A DNA stretch of 47,916 nucleotides from Acidobacteria bacterium RIFCSPLOWO2_02_FULL_67_21. Its GTDB lineage: Bacteria; Acidobacteriota; Vicinamibacteria; Vicinamibacterales; UBA2999. The position numbers and the translations under genes were made by a program. The first letter of the stretch is position 1. Each line of letters opens with the position of its first letter. Shown here piece after piece: positions 47,508 through 47,916 of this stretch. Location: contig MEKU01000007.1 in NCBI GenBank assembly GCA_001767195.1, forward strand, positions 1-47,916, written 5' to 3'. Under the pieces are notes generated by a model that was given only the letters and a program-made list of their open reading frames with translations, did not search any database and was not told the DNA's origin.

Positions 47508-47916
47508 CAGACGCGCGCCCCCGCGAACCCGCGTGGATGCGCCGAATGCCACTTCCACGCGTCGGCGACGATCGTCTCGAGCCCCGGCCGGGCGGGGGCC
47601 CAGCCGAGCTCCTCCCGTATGCGCGCCGCCGACGCATAGAGGACCGCGGGATCGCCCGGGCGCCTGCCGGCCGGCCGTGCGGGAACCGGCCGGCCGACCA
47701 CCCGCCCGACGGCCGCGAGCACGTCCCTGACGGAGGAAGGGCGCTCCGTGCCCACGTTATATACCGCGGACGCGCCGCCCGCTTCGAGGTGGCTGAGCGC
47801 GCGTACGTGCGCGTCGGCCAGATCCGCCACGTGCACGTAGTCGCGGAGGCACGTGCCGTCGGGCGTCGGATAGTCCTCACCGCAGATCTCGAACGGCGCG
47901 CCGCCGGCGGCCGCCG
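47507..47916 (-). CDS. galE: UDP-glucose 4-epimerase, C-terminal part (N-terminus outside window)
   Basis: The frame enters from the right edge of the window; about 135 codons are present. FEICGEDYPTPDGTCLRDYV then HVADLADAHVRAL is the substrate-binding signature of GalE, followed by VYNVGTERPSSVRDVLAAV and the end domain LGWAPARPGLETIVADAWKW. GalE interconverts UDP-glucose and UDP-galactose with bound NAD. The NAD-binding GxxGxxG half and catalytic YxxxK lie beyond the window. The last residues overlap the GT2 start by one base. Confidence 0.92.
   Translation of the reverse strand, partial: AAAGGAPFEICGEDYPTPDGTCLRDYVHVADLADAHVRALSHLEAGGASAVYNVGTERPSSVRDVLAAVGRVVGRPVPARPAGRRPGDPAVLYASAARIREELGWAPARPGLETIVADAWKWHSAHPRGFAGARV

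Noticed and set aside
46801-47880. N-terminal extension of the MsbA frame
   Set aside because: The upstream part is antisense-like sequence over the GT2 and galE genes; the GTG at 46800 overlaps the GT2 stop and gives the normal MsbA length.

Overview
The window is a high-GC bacterial chromosome segment that most resembles Acidobacteriota, probably Vicinamibacteria. The clues are an Oar-like TonB-dependent receptor with an N-terminal carboxypeptidase-regulatory-like domain, a one-component regulator opening with the SWKEIARYLGRDVRTVLRWE type of helix-turn-helix, DUF5666 lipoproteins, many Tat signals, and short structured repeats between genes. The assignment is inference from gene content; no 16S rRNA gene is present.

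Layout. (1) 1-8700, minus: one uninterrupted reading frame of 2900 codons that runs off the left edge. It encodes a giant membrane-anchored surface protein of Ig-like and MBG-type domains with four Kelch beta-propellers, at least three of which sit inside Ig-like domains. A transmembrane one-component regulator (9129-10484) is transcribed divergently, and the shared region holds four TCTGTCG sites. (2) 10.5-15.7 kb: accessory genes (a Tat-exported class V aminotransferase, a DinB-like protein, an NMT1/THI5-type ABC importer whose three subunits all look internally shortened, a DUF5666 lipoprotein). (3) 15.98-22.9 kb: a TonB-dependent receptor, a Tat-exported FMN-dependent alpha-hydroxy-acid dehydrogenase-like protein carrying a CxxCH motif, and a Tat-exported fumarate-reductase-like flavoprotein form one operon. 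An NHL-repeat protein converges on it. (4) 22.98-25.5 kb: a decayed zone with a TPR pseudogene, a brnT remnant with brnA, an antitoxin-toxin fusion and its XRE partner, ending at the 3' end of tRNA-Pro(CGG). (5) 25.5-39 kb: mainly intact conserved genes (surE, an MFS transporter, an AmmeMemoRadiSam-type radical SAM enzyme, moaA, an HD-GYP regulator behind a receiver-less Fis regulator, a Sua5/TsaC enzyme, a DUF3810/sulfatase-like/small membrane protein cluster, tRNA-Pro(GGG), a MerR regulator, der, an HU/IHF protein, an M50 protease). (6) 47.9-39.1 kb, minus: a tightly packed, often overlapping run galE-GT2-msbA-yicC-gmk-rpoZ-coaBC-udg-priA that joins cell-envelope and core nucleotide/DNA functions.

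Three sequence-level themes cut across the genes. First, a family of about ten short hairpin elements (arms that change with compensation, constant ACTACGTA flank) occurs at four intergenic places. Second, degenerate 7- or 8-base repeats, often arranged as hairpins, lie beside gene ends at six places and sometimes supply the final codons and stop. Third, accessory genes between about 12.5 and 31.3 kb repeatedly look as if their middle was removed and both conserved ends kept, while the housekeeping genes are full length. A palindrome-containing segment also sits in frame within coaBC.
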